Shown here piece by piece: positions 11,854 through 24,422 of a stretch of 64,000 bases of DNA (position 1 is its first letter; each line of letters opens with the position of its first letter). The notes under the pieces were generated by a model that searched no databases, had not been told where the DNA came from, and worked only from the letters and a program-made list of their open reading frames with translations. This DNA comes from Dirofilaria immitis. Lineage: Eukaryota > Nematoda > Chromadorea > Rhabditida > Onchocercidae. The position numbers and the translations under genes are program-made. The stretch is from assembly GCA_024305405.1 (NCBI GenBank), contig JAKNDB010000103.1:1798001-1862000 (forward strand). The letters run 5' to 3'.

Positions 11854-13791
11854 TTTTGATCAAGGTATTCGTGGCCTAGACTTTACTTGGAGCTATTCCC
11901 AACTTAAGTTTTGAAAAAAATTTGTTCTAATATTTTGGCATTTCATATATCATCCGTGGTCATTCATGTTTGCTTTTATATGATTATTATTCATGTTTAC
12001 AACGTAATATCAGTTATAATTTAACGATATATCTTTTTCCTACTGGCTGCATTCAGTTTACGATAATATCATTAACGAAATAGATAATAATTCCTCTAAC
12101 AAAAGAAATTGGCTTTAAAGGAGTTTTCCTGCATTATTATCACCCGTTACTAAAATCTATCTGTATGAGATGTCATTACATGTTAAATCTTACTTCATGA
12201 AAACATGAGAATAGCGTAATATCATGATGAGAGCGAAGTTACTAAAAATGACCATTCATAGAAATTACGATTTCAATTGCTAATTTATCATTCTACTATA
12301 ATATGCAGTAACGAGTGACTCCTTTCAGTACTAGGTCACACTGTCTATGAAATATTTGTCTTGTAAATAAAGTGTAATAAATAAGCTGTTTTACCGAAAT
12401 CTGCAGTTTTATACCAAAATTACAATCGCGAAACTTGAAAAAAATACAATCACTAGAAAGAGTTTTCCTAAAAAAATTATCACCAAAAGAATTTTTTTAT
12501 ATCACTAGGAAAAAACTTTTTTTATATCGTTTTCTCTCTTGACTGAAACATCTGTATTACGTCCCGTCGGCGGTAAATACGTCTTGATGAGCAGCTTCCC
12601 GGAAACGAAACTTAAATTTTTTCGGTTCCGGGGAAGTATGGTTACGGAAGGGCACCACCTTGGCAGAGAGATGAAGAATTAAGGGAATGATATGGAAATA
12701 TTTTTCTAATATTTATATTATCTCATGCTGAAAAAAATTTAGTAAATATCAATATTCCAAGTACCAAGGGATTCTTCAATTTTCACGCATTGATAATTTA
12801 ATCGATATTCAAAATAATATATTTCAATATGCTCTATTGTATATCAATCTTGTGTTTGTATTTTACGGGAAATATCGCTCTTCATTTTTTGATGTAAATT
12901 ATGCATACTCGATATTTGAATAACTGAATTCCAGATTCATCATATCTTTTAACAAAACTTCATTTTTTTCACGGGATTCTTCCTATCAACAATCGATAAT
13001 TGCACAAATAGCACAAGTGGGAAAGACGAGATTATAACAATTGTCGAAATAAAATTATACGGTTGTGCATGGAGTTAATTCTCGAACAAATCTCATATTT
13101 CATGTGATAAAAAGATTAGAGGAAGAATGAAATCACAATAGTGATATTATAAACTTAAAGTTCTCGGGAAATAAGAAATGTCCGGAAAGGGATTAAAAAT
13201 AGTTCTGTGGAGAGAACAATTATAAGAGATTTTGGAAAAAATTGAATCACATATATTAAATTAAATTCTGACTGCATAGGAAATATATGAAATTCGAGAT
13301 TGAAATTTCAAACTAAAGTAAGGGAAGTACCATATTTTCCAAATTTAAGGCTTAAAGATTTTTTCTCAAATATCCTTTCATTAAATACGGCCATCATGTG
13401 CCTTCAATAAGGCCAACAAAGTGCGCTCACTAGTTGAACACTGAGGTAGAAGACTAACAAAAAAGCGCCTTCAAGTCATATCAGGTCTTATTTCTCTTTT
13501 CGATCGTTTTTAGAGAAATATATTTGCCCGTGACCGTAAATTACTTTCCCATCCAATGCACAATATTGATGCAGGTCTGGCCCGTAATTGTTCTTGGTCG
13601 TGTTTCCGGAATGTTGTTGGTACTCGTTTCGGCTAACTTTTTGGTGCTTTTTCGTTCTATAAGAGGCGGATTACGAGATTATCTGACGCGCATAAAAATT
13701 CAATCAATATTCCCTTAACTAAATAACATTTACATATTTATAGAATCATTTTATGATGCTCGATTCCAATTGAAGTTTAATAGCTCTCAGA
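11854..13791. other. Intergenic stretch with possible polyA signal and an rRNA relic
   Basis: An AATAAA about 510 bp after the preceding stop (near 12364) could serve as a polyA signal. An 18S-like fragment lies at about 12561-12659. No protein-coding exon was found. A CTCTCAG acceptor ends at 13790, one base before the DCTN6 start codon. Confidence 0.5.
12561..12659 (+). pseudogene. Truncated, internally deleted 18S rRNA fragment
   Basis: The stretch contains blocks highly conserved in eukaryotic small-subunit rRNA: ACGTCTTGA, then AGCTTCCCGGAAACGAAA, then CGGTTCCGGGGAAGTATGGTT, then CGGAAGGGCACCACC. In an intact 18S gene about 25 bases (the part around GCAAAGCTGAAACTTAAAG) lie between the last two blocks; here they are missing, and an AT-rich stretch is inserted after the GAAACGAAA block. 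The flanks show no rRNA similarity. It is a nuclear relic of rDNA, not a working gene. Confidence 0.85.
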
Positions 13792-15274
13792 ATGGTTCAG
13801 GAAAATAAGTAAGTTTTTCCTTCAATGTTCATTTTTTCTTAAAAACCAAATTTTCGAAATTTAATATAAATAAATTTTTTCATTTATTTAATAAATATTT
13901 TGATTTTATTCTTCAGAAGAACATGAATTAATAAGAAATGATATTTTTCAATAATCTTTTTTTTTCGAGCTGACCGAGAAATATGAAAGGAATGGACATT
14001 TTCTCATTCCCTTTCCTTCTCTCTCTTCATTGCACATAGTTTGGAAATAAAATGATGGTAACCAAATATATCGAAGTTTTGTTGTAGATTTATCATAGCA
14101 TCAGATGCTGTTGTATGTAAGGAAGCAATTTTGGAAGGCGAAATAACGATTGGATCAGGTATTGCTAATACATGTCACAATTTTTCTCTCAAACGTGTTC
14201 AAAATCTTTCGTTCCTAAATGCTGTATGAATTAACTTAAGTAATTTCCATTTAGAAAGCGGTGAAATTTATATAGAATTAGTGATTTCCTATAAAAAAAT
14301 TTGCGGTATTTCTTGCTGCATGTTAAAATAAACAAAATATCACCAAATCCTTTATCTATATTTTTTAAAAAATTACTTTATTGAAATATTTTGGAACATT
14401 TTCTGCAGTACTTCAGGAACTTCTTAAAAAATGGTTTTCGTTTATTATAGTTGAAGCTATCAATTAAAATACATTTAGGTACTGTTGTTCATCCCACAGC
14501 TGTTATACGCGCTATAAATGGACCCATTATTATTGGAGAAAATAATAACATTGAGGAAACCTCTGTTATTGAAAACTTGTGAGCAAATTTAAGCTATTCA
14601 AATATTGTGTAGAACTTCCTACAAAGACCGGAGAAAATTATTCTTTTAGTTTCTTCATTTTTTAAATTAAATGTGTTTTAGAAACGAAAATGGCGAAACA
14701 CTATTAATTGGTCGTGATAACGTTTTCGAAATCGGATCGGGTGAGTGGAGTTATTATATAAAATTTGTATCAAAATTGTTTTTCGGTGTTTCAAGATTAA
14801 TTACCAGTCTTATTGTCCCGAAATATTATATTATTTCTAGTCGTTCATGCTCCAAAAATTGGTGACAATAATGTTTTTGGCGTAAGATGTCAAGTTGGTC
14901 CAAATACGACGATTACGCGAGGCTGCTTCATTGGTACAAATTGCACAGCAGTGTTACGAGAAGAGCTGCCAGAAAACACTGTAATATATGGTAAAAACAA
15001 TAATCGACGGGTAGCACATGATCCACCGCAGGTATGATAATTATTAGGACCATAATTTAAAGTACATAATATATAATGTTATATAACAGAAAGGGAACGT
15101 GAACATAATAAAAATTTGCAGTCAATTGATTTTGCGCATAACTTTGTGAAATACACTCAGTGTATTCAAAGGCAATTTGTCTAGTTGATTTCTTTTTTTC
15201 AGCTGCAAACAAGTCAACTGGAATATTTAAGGAAGGCACTCGAACGATTCCATTACTTGACAAAATCGTCATAG
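13792..15274 (+). CDS. DCTN6: Dynactin subunit 6 (p27), six exons
   Basis: This is a subunit of the pointed-end complex of dynactin, the cofactor that links dynein to cargo. Exons are 13792-13808, 14088-14158, 14479-14578, 14682-14740, 14841-15031 and 15203-15274, all phase-consistent, giving 169 residues (human 190). The protein is a left-handed beta-helix of hexapeptide repeats: SDAVVCKEAILEGEITIG, GTVVHPTAVI, NGPIIIGENNNIEETSVI, ETLLIGRDNVFEIGS, APKIGDNNVFG and VGPNTTITRGCFIG. The diagnostic ENTVIYG and the C-terminal helix QTSQLEYLRKALERF match the family. The first exon encodes only MVQEN plus part of a codon; the ATG is one base after a CTCTCAG acceptor, consistent with SL trans-splicing. 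The loop between the two halves is shorter than in vertebrates. The frame is intact. Confidence 0.95.
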
Positions 15275-16135
15275 CGGCCCTTCTTTTTCCGCTTTCCTTT
15301 TTGTTATAATGACACAGGTACAAAAATTTAAAAGACAATTTTTTTTAGGGAACACTGAATTTAGCCTAATCTGTAAGCTTCGCTTTTCATAGCATCTTCC
15401 AAAATTTATAGTTGATCAAAAGGCGATATAATTATGGCAGGCTGTATCACAAATTTTTCCGAACAGGATGATAGTATTCGATGATTTCTTCAACAGTTTT
15501 GAAAGTTTATGCTCATATTATTATATATAATTATTAAAATTTTCTTTCAGCACTTCAACTTAATAACATTTAAAAATTATCCACATAAAATCAAATATGT
15601 TGGTTTTGAGGCATACTTTTTTTTAAAAGAAAAAATAAGAAAAGATAGGGAGACACTTCTGTTTTCTAAAGATATTAACAGTAGTATGTATGATTTTTTT
15701 GTAGAATGGTTCATCGGCGATTTATGAATATTGCCGATATTCGTACAAAGATATTTCACACAAGAAAATTAAACAGGGAAATCGGCAGAAATGTAGGTAT
15801 CTAATTAAAAGACATATTATTCGCAAAATAAAAATAATTTACCAAAGAAGGAAAGAAGAATCATAAAAATCATGCTATTGATGAATAAATTCTTTTTTTC
15901 GTTTGAACTTGCAGTCGAAAAGTTTTATTCCATACTCATCTTTTCTCCAAGGCAAAAATCTGATTTTAAAACTTTGAAGAAAATTTATAACCCTCCAATC
16001 GATCACCAATTTATCCATTTCTCCTGAACTATGCTTATAAGAGATGTATTTGAAGTTCATCTTCAAAAAAATTTATCCTTCATTAAAGATTAGCTTCTTG
16101 TTGCGGCCTCCATATTCTTGCTTCCCTTAAAGCCT
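15275..16135. other. Intergenic space between convergent genes
   Basis: Separates the 3' ends of DCTN6 (+) and RPF2 (-). No exon is supported. If the RPF2 frame is repaired (see that entry) its stop codon would move to about 16083. Confidence 0.5.
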
Positions 16136-19003
16136 TCATTTTTTTGTTTGCATGCCATCAATGTTCTGTTTACCAACATGGACACGTCCCAGTTCAGTGC
16201 CAAACACATTCGTCGATGTATTTTTCCGTTTTTTAGCCTGAAAGTTAAGTTTGGATAAAAATTTTAGATGGCAGACCTCATTTTCCTGTTTTTCCTATAC
16301 CACTGTTCTAAAATCAATGATCTATTCTTGCAAATCCTTTTTCCCATTTCAAATATCGGAACCATACAAATGTAATTAAATTCATGTAATAAATACTTCT
16401 TGATAGATTTTACCTGGTGCAAGAAGGAAATATTAAAGCTTTTGTCCATTTCAAACTATGTCATTCTTTACCAGATAGTGATAAGATACAATAAGCTAGT
16501 CGAATTAGTACAAAATTATGGTTTTTACCAAAATTTGTTTCGGCTGCTTTATTGCTTCTCGAAAAAGACTTTCATTGGCAAATTTATTTCGATGCACTCC
16601 AAAATCAATTCGAGGTCCAATTTCAACCAGTTCTACTCTTGGCGATGTACCTGTTGATTTTTTCAGACATGTCCTAAATTTTCGAAAAAACTGTTCAATA
16701 ACTTGGTTACCGAATAACTAAAATAACAATCCAACAGTAAATTTTGTAAAAAGCGGCTAAAAAACCGCACTGACTAAATCTCGTCGTTTTACATTTTTAT
16801 CATGTATTTAAAAAAAAAATTCTTACAAGTTAACCACTGTATTATTAAATTATTAAGCGCACCTGTATACTCGAAGATAAATTTTTTGTTCAAGAGCAGT
16901 CAATGAAATAACAAGTTCTAATCCTTGCAAGCATATATTCTCAATTACTGCACCGCGAAACCAGTCAACCATCAAATTACCAATACGCTTCATTGATTCA
17001 TCCTTTTCGAATTCAGTTCCTTGCAAAACTATACAAGGTTTACAACCAACTGGTATTTTGGCTGTCTGAAATATCGTATTTTGTTTTTGCTTGATGTTTT
17101 TCGAAGCGAATATTTCTACGAGAAAAATGAAGAAAGGAAGGTAGGGAAAATACCACATTTTTAAAGTTATTAATTATTATTTATCATCAAATTGGACTGA
17201 TTAAATGATTTTTCGAGTTTTAGAATTCTAAGACTGAGCGCAAATATAAGTTATAATTGAAACAAACAAATATTTATCAACTTGTCAGCGCTTTGTTTCA
17301 AACAACCATTGTAGAAAAATTCCCACAAATTTTAGCTTTATTCCAAAAGGTTACTAAAATGTTCGTATCGCTTATAAAAATTAATAATATAATTATAAAC
17401 CAAGACCCGTAAACGATACTGTAAGCGTCAGATGGACTTTCAAGCTAATTTCACCATCACTATCTATTTAAATTTTGGTGCTGCAGAAGAATATTTATTA
17501 AATACATTTGAACCTGTATTTCACATCGCAACATAAGCCGGATAATTTATAAAATTGAAAGAAAAAGTTACAAGTTTCAGACTAGCTTCCGGTCGAACTA
17601 TGTTTACTTTATTAAAATTTTATTTGCAAGTAAAACCCAAACTTTAGTAAAACCCGAAACTAACACACTGATAATTCCAAAAATTGTGTATTGAAAACAA
17701 AAGAAACCAGAACTGATGAACTCAAAATATGAAAAACCAAATCAAAAAAATAGAATTATATAAGGATGGAAAAAAATTCCCAAGCAAAAAAAATTTGAAA
17801 GTGAAATTAGCAATTTAGAAGTTGAAAAATACTTTTACTTTTTTAAGACAGAACTTACATCAAAATCTGCAGATTTAACAAAATTTTCAATCTGTAATTC
17901 CACCATATCAAGCACATGGTAATCATACATGCGTCCCATAACCAAACTATTTGGATGTTTTTTAGAATTTGAGCCAAACAGAAACAACGATGTGTCATAT
18001 TTCATCGCAAAACTTTCCATTTCAACATCATTTTCAAACAGGTAGATTGGATTACGTCTGAGAATAATAAAATATCAAATTATTTGTCATATTATGTGTA
18101 CGTATCATTGATATTTCGTATTCATCCAAATATTATGAATGCTCCAAATGAAATGTTAAATGATGAAACCTTGAATAAAGGAAAAAGTGATTTTGTTTAA
18201 GATTAAACCTTTTCATTCGCATAGCCAAAGGCTTTTTCAAAGCATAAAGATCAGCTAAAGCATCAGTAACAGTTTGGTTTGTTTTGCCACCTTTCACGAT
18301 TATGGCTGTTTTGTCATTTTCAATAATTTTTGGTTGACGGTTTTCTAGAAATCGTTTCCCGCGACGTGTTTTGCCCTCCTAAAATGAACAACAAATTATC
18401 GTTTCGGTAGGAACAAATGGAACCCTTGTTAAAAATATAGAAAAAGCCTTAGTTTTTTAAAAAAAGGTTGTTAGAATTTATGGTGCATTATATACTAGAA
18501 AAATAATAAAAACATAACAATTATCGAACAACCAAAAGTATCGATGATTGAAAACGATGAGAATAACGTGAATAAAGCATTAGCAGAAAAGAAAAAAGTT
18601 CCAAAATAATTAGACAGATAAAGCATTAAAAATGGTACCATACAATATCAACTGTTATCATAAAAGTTTATTCAATAGTAAGTATAAACACAATGGAAAT
18701 ATGACAATAATAAGATAATAAATATAATTATTAAATAAATCATTAATATATAAACCAAATAGTGCTGGACTGCCCATATTTTAAAATAGCAAACATAGCA
18801 ATAGACTTTCACAACTTATCTAAATTTCGGATAGTAATCGCAATGAACGTATATTAAAATACAATAAATTTATGAAATTGCAAAAGTATCGTTTATTCCT
18901 ATTCATCGATCAAGCTTTCGATAATTAGTTAGTTGACCCAAGCATCTCATTTTTTTAAATAAAATTTCAACATATAATCAACCAACCTCAAATTATTAGT
19001 CAT
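16136..19003 (-). CDS. RPF2: Ribosome production factor 2 homologue (Brix domain), six exons
   Basis: RPF2 acts in the nucleolus with RRS1 to bring the 5S RNP (5S rRNA, uL18, uL5) into pre-60S particles. Minus-strand exons are 19003-18983 (tentative), 18378-18209, 18057-17859, 17065-16863, 16673-16529 and 16237-16136; phases agree. Marks include KRFLENRQPK, FLFGSNSKKHPNSLVMGR, the near-invariant MYDYHVLDM, MVDWFRGAVIENICLQGLE and SPRVELVEIGPRIDF. The length is about 279 residues against 306 in human. The model stops at TGA immediately after MQTKK in an A7 run (T-run 16139-16145 on the plus strand). The family motif continues LQTRKMKGLK, and the other frame here reads MKALREARIW, so one A seems to be missing; translation would then reach about 16083. 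The first exon (MTNNLRL) is chosen only from a good ATG, donor phase and an upstream TTTCAG at 19051; it may be wrong. Confidence 0.9.
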
Positions 19004-22000
19004 TGCACTTTTTCAACGAATAAAACAATGCTTCCTGTTTTACAGTCACTCTGAAATCCATTCATATTAATTATTCATTCAAATTTCAATAAAAAATATT
19101 CAAATAATTCACTTTTTTTCATTTGATAAAAGAATTTAACTCACTGTTACAATAGATACATTAGATATGGACAAAAAAGCTTGATTAATTGATATCTTTG
19201 ATAAGAATACTGTCTAATGATTATTACCCAAAAATATCTTTGAATAGTATCCCAATACCTTTCAATTATTCCCTAAGATACTTTTAAATCATAAATTGAG
19301 CACTAAAATGTGCTCAATCAATAAATAATAAATGTATGAATGCTATCGTTCTAACGGCATCTTCTAATTAAATTTTAAAATTGTCCATTTATTTATAAAT
19401 TTATCTTCATATGTCTTATTTAAAAAAATTATACACGTTTAAACTTAAGTTTGACAAAGTTGACGGCGAATGGTCGACTTGGGCCTTAAAATCTACAAAT
19501 TCAAACTGAAAGTCAGAATTTCCTCTTTTTTTGAAGGTAAATTTTAGAAGCTACAATAAAGAAAACGAAAGGATAATTTGGGCAACTGTGAAATACCAAC
19601 CAACACATTATAGACCAGGCAACAACTGAATGGGAATGATTAGTGATTTTTATGTTTCGGGGTTTTCGTTGAAGGCAAAAGATGCAACAAGGATTTCATA
19701 CTCGTACTTGTACTTGTTGATGGTTTAGTTACACAACATTTGCTGGTATATATACTGGTGCAAAAGATAATCATGCGCGTAATATCCATTTACTACCGGA
19801 AATTCATGACAAACATCTTAACTAATAAAAATAATGAAGATGAAGTGCAATTGTTCGGCTAAATGAAATCCGACAAAACGTCTTCAAAAAGAGCTTCTCA
19901 GACAATCAAAGAAAACTAAAAACGAATTTTATCATCTATAGATCAGAATATTTTCGTAACGTAACTATCGGCGTAGCACAACTTAACAATATTGTTGCAA
20001 AACGTAGCTTGGTCTGGGAAATCGAATTGATGTCGTGCTACAGTAATCCTCTGGATTGAGCAATGTTTTACTGTAAATGCTGGCGTATGGCATAAGTGGG
20101 GTACTGTAGGCTTATCAATCTCAAAGAAATATGCAGTTTGATGAAATACTGAAAAGATAGCGAAAATGCTGTAGTCAATCATTTTTGAAATTTATTATCA
20201 ATCATATGATTAAGAATTAGTATCACAACGGAAGGAATCATGGTAGACTTTGTTGTAACAACATATATAGTATGAATAAGAAAAATGAGAGACTGACGAA
20301 TTGCTTTTGGCAGTTCGAATTAAGTTATCAAGTATTTCAATACGATTAAGCAGTAGATGGAATTAAGTAATGATTTAGATACAATTGAATCAAATATTCA
20401 AATATGTAAATTATCAAATGAATTTATATAAGTAAATGTCAAATAGTAAAGTAATCAAAAATGCAAAAATGAATGTAGTAGAATAAATGAATAAAATGAA
20501 TGATAAACATATCGATTAGCTGTTACATCTGTAATAACAGAAAATAAAGATAACTATATAAATGCTATAGCTTGAAATTAAATAATCGATTATTTGAGTA
20601 AGTAATTAAGTAAGTCGTTTAATATAACAGATGAAGCTTTAGATTAATTATCGAAATTCGGCTTAAAAAGGAACAATAGGATGATACTTAATGTCCTCTC
20701 TTCTTATTATCATTGATACAATTGATAAAATGAAGAGAACAAATTAAAGAAATTTTTAGTTTATTCAAATCAATGATTATCATAAGTAAACAATAAAAAG
20801 CAAACAATGAAAAAATTGCATATATTAATAATTTGATATATTTTTTTGCTAATATGAATTAAATCAAGCATATTTTCGCGCAATCTGGAAGAAAATCTAA
20901 TTATTACAAGAATATGCAAATTGTTGTCAATTAGTTCCCATCAATCAATTCATTTTTATATTACGAACTAACGTTGTTGATTAGCCAAAGTATTGAGGTA
21001 AAAGGTCAAGTGGATATAATTTCTACGCAATTAATCCGTTGAATAGCGTAACAATCACGTGTGATACATCTGTTTATTTTTCTGAAATCAAAATGTAATT
21101 ATTAAATAATTTTATTTTTGAAAAATTTTCCTTCAAATTAATTGTTAAATTTCATATTTAACAATTATTCATATAAAGACATCATACTGTTATTATATAT
21201 TAAACATTTTTCAATTAACTTTTAAAATTGAAAAAAACTAAGCTTTATGAAGAAAAATAATTTGATTTTATGCAAAAATATTATTTTTTTCATCTTTTTT
21301 CTTCACAATTTGTTATTTAATGGTTTAACAAATTTAAGACAGTTCAATTTTAAATTAAATTAAATTTTAGATTACGATAGGATTCATTTTATACCAATCC
21401 TTTCTTTTATTAAATAATGTTTAGCATTGGGATACATTCGTTGATTGCTAACAAAGATCGTTGCAAATAAGATAAAAGAGCTTTCTCTAGATGGTTATAT
21501 TCTCGATTTTAGTCTCTGCAAGATTAGAGCGATATATTTTAGTTATATCATGATACTATATCTTTTTCCTTGGACAAATGAAACTTTGTCCTAGCCTAAT
21601 TGCTAAAAAATTTCTTTCAAAATAGGCCATTTTATTTAATTTCATCTTAATTTTGCTGGATAAATTAAATATTATAAATGAAGGTATTATTATTAAAATT
21701 TTGAAGATAAAAGCAAATATTTTAAAGATGAAAAGTTCCGAAATATTTATGCATAATTAAGTAATTCTACAGAGGTTATTAACTTCCTAAATATACGGCT
21801 ATTTTCAATTTTATTTTTTAAACATAATTTTTGAATAATGCAGTGATTAATAAAGTAATATCTTAGAAAAATGAATCATTTCAAGCAAGTTGGAATGATT
21901 CAATTATCTAAAGTATTCTCTAAGTCTCATTGAAGCAACTCATCAATTTATGATAGGATAATTATAATACTACAAAGGTAAATTACAATTTTTGAAATCT

Positions 22001-23607
22001 AATTTAATAATAGGATCAGTGGATAATATTAATGACGTATATATATATATATATAATTTTCTTTATGAATTGATTTAAATCTTTTAGCTATAATTGAAGC
22101 TTTTATTCAAATTTTAGGAAAAGAGATTTTCTTTCGCCAACTTATGTTTGCATATTGTAAGATTTTATGCCAAAGTATTACTAATTGAAAACCAAATCAA
22201 ATTTTGAATTATAAAAAGATAAAAAGTTTTTCATTATTTTTAATTGAATAATCGATAATAATGATTAATATAAAATATAGAATATTGTTATGAATGCGGA
22301 TAACTCCTTAAAATATATCATCTATTTTAATTGTTCGTTTTCAAATTCTAATTATTCCTGATGATTAGCAAAAGTCAAAATTATATTTTCAAATTTTTGA
22401 TGACTCTTTTATCTTTTGCTTGAATTTTATCAAATTTTAATAATCCAAAATTTATCTGTCATATAATTTCTTCTTTATCGTATGTTAATGAAGAGAATGA
22501 AAGACGAGAAAAAGGATCGGAAGTGAAAGAAAAAGAAGAAAAAATTTTTATATTTAGAAGATCGATGCTTACCGTAATCAACTATAATATTTGGGCAGAT
22601 GTGGAGGACAAGAAAAGGAATGAAATAAGCTAAATATATTGGTTTGGTTGGATAAAAGAGGAATCCATTAAACGTAATTGAGGGTGGAGCAACTATTACT
22701 AGTCCAGAATTCATTGATGTCCAGAATTTTTGTTGAATAAATATCCTAAAACCAAATTCTCAGTTAATGATTTCATCATTTTAATAACTAATCGCTTTCC
22801 CAAGTTTCAATTGATTGTTTCATTACCAATATGAATTATATTATTTCATTTTTCTTCATTTATTCTTTTGTTTAAAATTCCATTTATTACAATAAATAAA
22901 TTCGAATTAAAATAAATAAATGATAAAAAATTAAATAAATAAAAAAATTTATTTATCCTTTTTACTTTTATTTTATTTTTTTGATTTTATTTAAATTCTT
23001 ATTATTTCTAATTTATTTTTTTCCCAGCACTTATCATCTCATATATTATCCCATAGGATGTTTCAGTAATGTATCAATTTTAACATATTATCATGTAATT
23101 CATTTCATTAATTTCTACCATAATATATATTTGTTACAATAATTATATCATAATGTGTTAATTTTAATATAACTGTGAAATTTCAACAATAAAATTAAAT
23201 TAGATGGTTTTGGATAACTTAAATTAAAAATTTCGATCACAGTATAATGAGATCTCAAATATACGGTGTTATCATTATTATACAAATATAACTTTAGTTA
23301 AAATTGATTATAAGTTTTTACATCTAATCAGAAGAAATAAATTTCATCATCATTAATTATAATATTAAATATTATAAAATGATACATCAATATATATACA
23401 TTCATTTTAACTAATTCATTAGAGAATTTCTAAAAATTTTCTTTTCGAAAATGATTATATAATATCTTTTATTTCTACAAAGTTTATCGTTTCTTTTTGT
23501 TTTTTTCATTTCATTCATTTATTTGTTTACTGTAAGAATGGCATATTTTTAGAGATAAAAATAAATTTTCACAATGTTTCATCTAAAAATAATTATCAAA
23601 TTTTTAG
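19004..23607. other. Long AT-rich stretch upstream of the homeobox gene
   Basis: About 4.6 kb with no convincing gene. It includes a short (TA)n tract near 22035-22056 and one isolated minus-strand frame at 22745-22573 with exon-like borders (see findings). As the 5' flank of a neuronal homeobox gene it is the natural place for enhancers, but I recognise no specific sites. Confidence 0.4.
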
Positions 23608-23608
23608 G

Positions 23609-23804
23609 ATGAATATGGTAGATTATGGTAATTATTTTGCAGCAACTCCTGTTGCAACAACTGGTTATGATCGAAATACATTTGATGCTTTTAGCTTAAA
23701 TCCAAACTTAAATTTTACAACAGCAACAAATACAAATGGATCATCAATGTCGTCTATAGCATACAGTAATACGCTTCAACAACAACAACAACAACCACAG
23801 CAGC

Positions 23805-23838
<34 letters not shown>

Positions 23839-23840
23839 GC

Positions 23841-23871
<31 letters not shown>

Positions 23872-24389
23872 GCAACAACTATATGAACAATATGCTAATT
23901 CATATGGACAATTGGCAGGAAGTACAAGGTGAAAATAAGAATTAAAACAAAGCTTCGATTATCATAAAGTTTTATAAAAATAAAAATTGGAAAAATTCGA
24001 TAAAAGAAAATTTCAAAAATTAACTTATCGCAGTGATAATGGAAAGAGAAACCTCATTTTCCGAATGGAAATTGTTAAAATTGAATAATTATAATTCGAA
24101 ATTTACTACTTAATTCAACTTTTAGACATCTGACCGTTGGACATCATCACCATCATCATCATCATCATCAGTCGATGTTACAAACTTCAATGCAAACCAG
24201 TTCAACAACAAAGACAATTACTAATGCAACTGCTGCTGCTGCCGCTGCTGCTGCTGCTGCTGCTGCGGCTGCAGCACAATCCTATCGTACAACCGATTCG
24301 TTACAAGCTTTCCTACAAACAGGTAACTTTAATTTTCCGGTTTCATGGATTCAATAATTAAGGTAATTTTGTTTTGTCGCTTTTTGTAC

Positions 24390-24422
<33 letters not shown>

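Noticed and set aside
19943..20182. 79-residue minus-strand frame
   Set aside because: It has no recognisable motif and no neighbouring exons with matching phase.
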